Source of the DNA: Actinobacteria bacterium UBA2541
GTDB taxonomy: Bacteria; Actinomycetota; Actinomycetes; Nanopelagicales; Nanopelagicaceae
DNA: 10,356 nucleotides
Direction: 5' to 3'
Assembly (NCBI GenBank): GCA_002340925.1
Contig: DDMR01000079.1
Span: 7,325-17,680, forward strand
In this document: positions 6,832 to 10,356 of the stretch, piece after piece
Numbering within the stretch: the stretch's first letter is position 1
How the letters are laid out: every line of letters begins with the position of its first letter
Program-made: the position numbers and the translations under genes
The notes under the pieces: generated by a model
Told to the model about the DNA's origin: nothing
Database searches by the model: none
Seen by the model: the letters and a program-made list of their open reading frames with translations, nothing else

Positions 6832-7767
6832 GTGTCAGACCGCAAAACCGAGAGATTGATAAACCTCACTCTGGCTCTGCTTGCGACGAAACGCTACCTA
6901 AAAAAGTCCGAGATTCTCACGAACGTCCAAGGATATGAAGGCACTCAGGAAGCTAAAGAGCGGATGTTCGAACGGGATAAGGATGACTTGAGGTCTCTTG
7001 GTATTGAGATTGAAGTTGGGGATCTCGACGTTTTCTTCGAAGACGAGCCTGGCTATCGGATTCCACAAAAGTCCTACGAACTCAATGTGCCAAACCTGAC
7101 GGGCCGTGAACTAGCGCTGTTGTCGATAGCTAGTAGTTACTGGAACGACTCGATCTTAGCTCCGACGGCTCATTCCGGAATTCGTAAACTTCAGTCACTC
7201 GGAATTCCAGCAGCACTTGATTTGGATTTTCAAATTAAATATAGATTCGAAAATCCATCAGATTTGCTCGAGCAGCTCTCAAAAGCAATTCTAGAGAAAT
7301 CGAGAATAACTTTCTCTTACGATTCACCATCCTTGAAACTGCGCCACCTCGAGCCGTACCGCATCCTGTTCTGGAATAGTTTCTGGTATTTGATTGGCAT
7401 GGACCTCGACCGGAAAGGTATCCGACTCTTCAAACTATCGAGATTTTTAGGTGACCTCGAGATGTCAAAAAAGAAGAATGAATTCCAGATTCCTTCCGAC
7501 TTTGTTGTTGCAAATTTTCTACCAAAGAGCGATCCGGAGATAGTGCACACAGCGAGAGTTGAGATTCGAAGAGATTGCGCAGCCTTACTCCGCAGGCGAG
7601 GAGAGCTAATCACCCAAGGGACTGACTTCGACACATATGAAATTAATTATGAGACTGAGCGCGCTTTTCTACGAGAAATCGTCTGGCATGGAACGAATGT
7701 AAGAATTATTGGACCCGAGAATTTGAAAACGAGTTTGATAACTCTTCTCGATGGAGCCATAAAATGA
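6832..7767 (+). CDS. pafB: WYL-domain transcriptional regulator PafB
   Basis: PafB with PafC forms the heterodimeric activator of the RecA/LexA-independent DNA-damage response known from mycobacteria, thought to be triggered by single-stranded DNA bound at the WYL domains. An N-terminal winged helix-turn-helix covers about residues 3-75 (SDRKTERLINLTLALLATKR, then ERDKDDLRSLGIEIE). The WYL domain follows at about 145-210, with LEPYRILFWNSFWYLIGMD and the WYL triplet at 185-187, then IRLFKLSRF. A C-terminal extension (WCX, about 225-311) completes the usual three-part layout. The start is GTG with AGGG seven bases upstream; MSDRKTERL resembles family N-termini. The gene ends in ATGA shared with pafC, indicating coupled translation and a matched subunit ratio. 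The name comes from sitting next to pafA, which is not present here. Confidence 0.92.
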   Translation: MSDRKTERLINLTLALLATKRYLKKSEILTNVQGYEGTQEAKERMFERDKDDLRSLGIEIEVGDLDVFFEDEPGYRIPQKSYELNVPNLTGRELALLSIASSYWNDSILAPTAHSGIRKLQSLGIPAALDLDFQIKYRFENPSDLLEQLSKAILEKSRITFSYDSPSLKLRHLEPYRILFWNSFWYLIGMDLDRKGIRLFKLSRFLGDLEMSKKKNEFQIPSDFVVANFLPKSDPEIVHTARVEIRRDCAALLRRRGELITQGTDFDTYEINYETERAFLREIVWHGTNVRIIGPENLKTSLITLLDGAIK

Positions 7768-8687
7768 GCGAATCAGCTCTGGACCGGACTGCTCGCGCAC
7801 TGGATCTTGTTCCGTATCTCTTGGAACACCAAGGAATTTCGATACCGGAATTAGCCGCGGTATTCGGAACCTCAGAGAAACAAATAAATGATGATTTAAT
7901 TTTAATTCATATGTGCGGACTACCAGGCTATACACCACTTGAACTTATTGAAATGTATTATGAAGATGGCTACGTCACAGTCTCCGATCCACAGAGCCTT
8001 AAGAAACCTAGAAATATGAACCGCGCAGAGATGACTTCGCTCTTGGTTTCACTTGATCTTCTGAAGTCCACTCGTTCTGATGCGATTTCAGATGAGATTG
8101 AAGGTTTGAAGCTCAAATTGAAAGGGGCTTTAGCAATCGAAAATCCGTTTGTCGTGATCAATAATTCCAAAGGCTCACAATTCATTGAAGATATTGAATC
8201 GGCAATAGCACACGGAAAAGCTTTGAAGATTACCTATCTGAGTGGCAGCAAGGATGAATCAACGGAGCGTTCGATTCTTCCACTAGAACTTTATCAAGAG
8301 AATGAATTCGCCTACGTAAGTGCCTGGTGTCAATCATCGGAAGCTGATCGAACTTTCAGATTGGATCGAATTGCAAACCTTGAGGTTGTTAAAAATGGCA
8401 CAATCACTAAGAAGTTCACGAACAATTCGCTCAAAGATGAATTAGCAAGCATTGAATTGAATGTTTCAAAATCAGCTCGCACCTTCATCGAAGATAATCG
8501 CGGTGTGATTGCAGATGTAGTCGAGGGTGGAGATTTCCGAGTGCGGTTGCATCCGATAGATTCTGATTGGCTTTCAAGAACCATCCTGGGCTACGGCTCT
8601 GAGATAGAGGTCGTCGAACCTAGAGAGCTTTCCGATGACATTAAGGCACGAGCAAAGGCAATCAGGGCGTTATACCCAAAACCCTAG
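7764..8687 (+). CDS. pafC: WYL-domain transcriptional regulator PafC
   Basis: Partner of PafB in the DNA-damage-response activator. At 307 residues it repeats the PafB layout: a helix-turn-helix region (about 5-75, with ISIPELAAVFGTSEKQINDD), a WYL domain (about 140-210) and a C-terminal WCX extension (about 225-307). The literal Trp-Tyr-Leu is replaced by FAYVSAWC (182-189), and RTFRLDRIANLEVV (196-209) is the conserved Arg-rich strand that follows in WYL proteins. Its ATG overlaps the pafB stop by four bases. It ends 103 bp before tatA. Assignment as PafC rather than a generic WYL regulator rests on the tandem with pafB and on tatA/tatC/helY following, the order found in mycobacteria and streptomycetes. 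Confidence 0.9.
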   Translation: MSESALDRTARALDLVPYLLEHQGISIPELAAVFGTSEKQINDDLILIHMCGLPGYTPLELIEMYYEDGYVTVSDPQSLKKPRNMNRAEMTSLLVSLDLLKSTRSDAISDEIEGLKLKLKGALAIENPFVVINNSKGSQFIEDIESAIAHGKALKITYLSGSKDESTERSILPLELYQENEFAYVSAWCQSSEADRTFRLDRIANLEVVKNGTITKKFTNNSLKDELASIELNVSKSARTFIEDNRGVIADVVEGGDFRVRLHPIDSDWLSRTILGYGSEIEVVEPRELSDDIKARAKAIRALYPKP

Positions 8688-8740
8688 CAATTGAGCTGGT
8701 TCAGGAGTTGAAGAGTGCTTTCATCGGTTTTTCGAACTAC

Positions 8741-8746
8741 TATAGT
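8741..8746 (+). promoter_or_regulatory. candidate -10 box for tatA
   Basis: TATAGT differs from TATAAT at one base and lies in the only sizeable gap (103 bp) before tatA, giving a leader of about 38 bases. Upstream, TTTCAT at 8719-8724 or CTTTCA at 8718-8723 is a weak -35 at 16-17 bp. This suggests tatAC-helY can be transcribed separately from pafBC. Confidence 0.4.
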
Positions 8747-8790
8747 CACAGTCATAGAGGGAAAATTGGATCGAAAGTGGGGGAGCGAAG

Positions 8791-8979
8791 ATGTTACGCG
8801 GACTTCAAGGTTGGCACTTAATCATCGTTGTATTGTTATTTGTTGTTCTGTTTGGCGCGAAAAAACTGCCGGACTCAGCCAAATCAATCGCAAAGTCTCT
8901 TAAAATATTTAAGAGTGAGATGAAAGATGGCGATCCAAAAGACGATCCAAAAGGCGATAACAACAAGTCTGATTCATAG
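8791..8979 (+). CDS. tatA: twin-arginine translocase subunit TatA
   Basis: TatA forms the size-variable pore or membrane-thinning oligomer of the Tat system, which exports folded proteins bearing twin-arginine signals. The 62-residue protein has the standard plan: a short N-terminus, one transmembrane helix (about 9-21, [12 protein letters not shown]), the FGAKKLPD hinge (21-28), an amphipathic helix (about 28-45, with [17 protein letters not shown]) and a hydrophilic Asp/Lys/Asn tail. The WHLIIV start and KSLKIFKSE are typical of the TatA encoded after pafC in actinobacteria. It is at the short end for TatA. GGGGGAG at 8779-8785 is a strong ribosome site five bases before the ATG. tatC follows after six bases. 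No tatB is in the window. Confidence 0.93.
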   Translation: MLRGLQGWHLIIVVLLFVVLFGAKKLPDSAKSIAKSLKIFKSEMKDGDPKDDPKGDNNKSDS

Positions 8980-8985
8980 ACTTTA

Positions 8986-9759
8986 GTGAAGGGTAATAAC
9001 GCTCGGGCGATGCCCCTGCTCGCGCATCTCAATGAATTAAGAACGCGTTCATTTAAATCTGCCCTAGGAATAATCCTTGCTAGTTTCGTTGGTTGGTTTC
9101 TTTATGAAGATATTATTTCTAGGTTAGCGAGTCCCATCTGTGATTTAGGAGCGGCGACATCCGCGGGCGAAGAAACGTGTGGAATTCTCTATATCAGCGG
9201 CGTACTCGGCCCACTTGATTTAAAATTTAAGATTTCAGTTCTACTTGGACTCATTATTGCCTCGCCAATTTGGCTCTATCAAATCTGGGCCTTTATATCG
9301 CCGGGTTTACATAAGAAAGAGCGAAGAAATTCCATCTTCTTTCTGTTTGGGGCGGTTCCATTTTTTGCAATGGGAATTTTTGCTGGATATTTGGTCCTTC
9401 CAATAGCCGTTGAGCTTCTTTTAAGTTTCACACCTACATCATTGACTAACTTGGTTAGATTCGATGATTACCTGACTTTTGTAACCCAGCTAATTCTGGT
9501 TTTCGGAATCGCCTTTGAGCTACCAGTTTTCCTTATCGCTCTGAACCTAGCCCACATATTGAGTGGAAGATCAATACTTCGCCCATGGCGATATGCAATT
9601 TTCGGAATCACTCTTTTCTCAGCGATAGCGACTCCAACTGGAGATCCAATAACGCTCTTCTTTTTAGCCGGTCCTCTGGTTTTGCTCTATTTAGCAGCAG
9701 GTGGAATCTCACTTCTTGTTGATAGGTCGAGACTAAAGCACAAAGCAAGAAACGAATAA
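8986..9759 (+). CDS. tatC: twin-arginine translocase subunit TatC
   Basis: TatC is the six-helix membrane receptor that recognises the twin-arginine signal peptide. Conserved features are MPLLAHLNELRTR (9-21, with Glu17 corresponding to the E. coli TatC Glu15 region), SPGLHKKER (105-113), FELP (177-180, Glu178 equivalent to E. coli Glu170) and ATPTGDP (215-221). Six hydrophobic segments are visible, with a basic cytoplasmic tail (RSRLKHKARNE). The first extracytoplasmic loop has two cysteines, Cys52 and Cys65, a pair I recall in other actinobacterial TatC proteins. The GTG at 8986 lacks a ribosome site but is six bases after tatA, so coupled translation is likely. The ATG at 9010 (Met9) is the alternative start; actinobacterial TatC often has a short extension before MPL, which favours the GTG. 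Length 257 residues is normal. Confidence 0.95.
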   Translation: MKGNNARAMPLLAHLNELRTRSFKSALGIILASFVGWFLYEDIISRLASPICDLGAATSAGEETCGILYISGVLGPLDLKFKISVLLGLIIASPIWLYQIWAFISPGLHKKERRNSIFFLFGAVPFFAMGIFAGYLVLPIAVELLLSFTPTSLTNLVRFDDYLTFVTQLILVFGIAFELPVFLIALNLAHILSGRSILRPWRYAIFGITLFSAIATPTGDPITLFFLAGPLVLLYLAAGGISLLVDRSRLKHKARNE

Positions 9760-9799
9760 TTCTTATGGGGATGTCACTACGAGCCTGGTTGTTGGAGTG

Positions 9800-10356
9800 A
9801 TGTCTACTCCTGCGCAAAGATTTGCTCAAGCAAAGGCTAGAGGTGCTTACCGACTGACCAATGATTTTCTTGAGCGTTATCCATTTAGTATGGATGACTT
9901 CCAGATTAAGGGATGCCAAGCCCTGGAAAGCGGCAAATCGGTTCTTGTAGCTGCACCTACTGGTGCGGGCAAAACTATCGTTGGAGAGTTCGCGGCTTAT
10001 CTGGCAATTAGTTCTGGGAAAAAATGTTTCTACACAACACCAATAAAGGCGTTATCCAATCAAAAATTCCAAGACCTGTCGGCGATGTTTGGTGAATCGA
10101 GCGTGGGTCTTCTGACGGGGGATACCAGCATAAATTCTGAAGCTCCAATAGTCATTATGACTACGGAAGTTCTACGAAATATGATTTATTCAGCGTCATC
10201 AACTCTCACAGATTTGCGTTATGTCGTTATGGATGAGGTTCACTATCTGGCAGATCGCTTTCGCGGCGCAGTTTGGGAAGAGATTTTGATTCACCTTCCA
10301 GAGAGTATTCAAGTTGCTGCGCTCTCTGCGACGGTATCTAATGCCGAAGAATTTGG
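9800..10356 (+). CDS. helY: HelY-type DEVH-box Ski2/Mtr4-like helicase (3' truncated)
   Basis: N-terminal 185 residues of a superfamily 2 helicase related to Ski2/Mtr4, expected to unwind RNA or RNA/DNA structures; the actinobacterial member is called HelY and its role is not settled. The frame runs off the window end. Motifs in order: the Q-like entry region FSMDDFQIKGCQALESG (29-45), Walker A APTGAGKT (52-59), motif Ia TPIKALSNQ (80-88), GLLTGDTSIN (103-112), MTTEVLRNMIY (120-130), Walker B DEVH (145-148) and motif III SAT (176-178). The ATG at 9800 gives an N-terminus (MSTPAQRFA) like known HelY proteins; GGAG at 9794-9797 is only two bases upstream, and GTG at 9797 is the in-frame alternative. 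It lies 40 bp after tatC, the usual actinobacterial order, and is probably in the same transcript. Confidence 0.93.
   Translation, partial: MSTPAQRFAQAKARGAYRLTNDFLERYPFSMDDFQIKGCQALESGKSVLVAAPTGAGKTIVGEFAAYLAISSGKKCFYTTPIKALSNQKFQDLSAMFGESSVGLLTGDTSINSEAPIVIMTTEVLRNMIYSASSTLTDLRYVVMDEVHYLADRFRGAVWEEILIHLPESIQVAALSATVSNAEEF

Noticed and set aside
8688..8790. Possible terminator between pafC and tatA
   Set aside because: No stable stem with a T-run was found; only a candidate promoter is visible, so read-through from pafBC remains possible.
8715..8903. 62-codon plus-strand frame overlapping the tatA promoter and gene
   Set aside because: It is a shadow frame over tatA with no recognisable protein features; tatA itself has a strong ribosome site and family motifs.

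Overview
The window looks like a piece of chromosome from a small-genome, low-to-moderate GC actinobacterium. Four things support this: a mycothiol ligase (mshC), the PafB/PafC WYL regulator pair, a HelY-type Ski2-like helicase, and the order SCO1664-family gene, mshC, metH, trmI, (FKBP), pafB, pafC, tatA, tatC, helY, which is a known conserved actinobacterial neighbourhood. GC content by eye is about 45%, intergenic gaps are very short and proteins are at or below usual family length. This fits a streamlined freshwater lineage of the acI/Nanopelagicales type, but the taxon is inferred, not proven.

Layout. 1-501: 3' part of an SCO1664-family, PI3/4-kinase-like gene. 571-6194: tight plus-strand run of mshC, metH and trmI with 16- and 19-bp gaps, probably one transcript. 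mshC appears to be leaderless, with a -10 box placed so that transcription starts at its GTG. 6203-6751: an FKBP-type lipoprotein gene on the minus strand, convergent with trmI across only 8 bp. 6752-6831: divergent promoter region. 6832-8687: pafB and pafC overlapping by ATGA. 8688-8790: short promoter and leader for tatA. 8791-9759: tatA and tatC. 9800-10356: 5' part of helY, cut by the window end. No stretch over 300 bases lacks a gene. No tRNA, rRNA, CRISPR array, insertion sequence or phage gene was seen.

How the genes work together. These are mostly housekeeping functions: mycothiol synthesis, B12-dependent methionine synthesis, tRNA m1A58 modification, extracytoplasmic protein folding, DNA-damage transcription control, Tat export and an RNA/DNA helicase.

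The most notable point is an absence. In many actinobacteria the Pup-proteasome genes (arc/mpa, dop, pup, prcB, prcA, pafA) lie between trmI and the FKBP/pafBC genes. Here trmI is followed 8 bp later by the FKBP gene, so the whole cassette is missing from its usual place while pafBC is kept. The FKBP gene is odd in two ways: the usual catalytic-pocket Phe-Asp pair reads Leu-Gln, and an internal ATG with a near-ideal Shine-Dalgarno could yield a second, cytoplasmic form. I found no clearly new multi-gene system.
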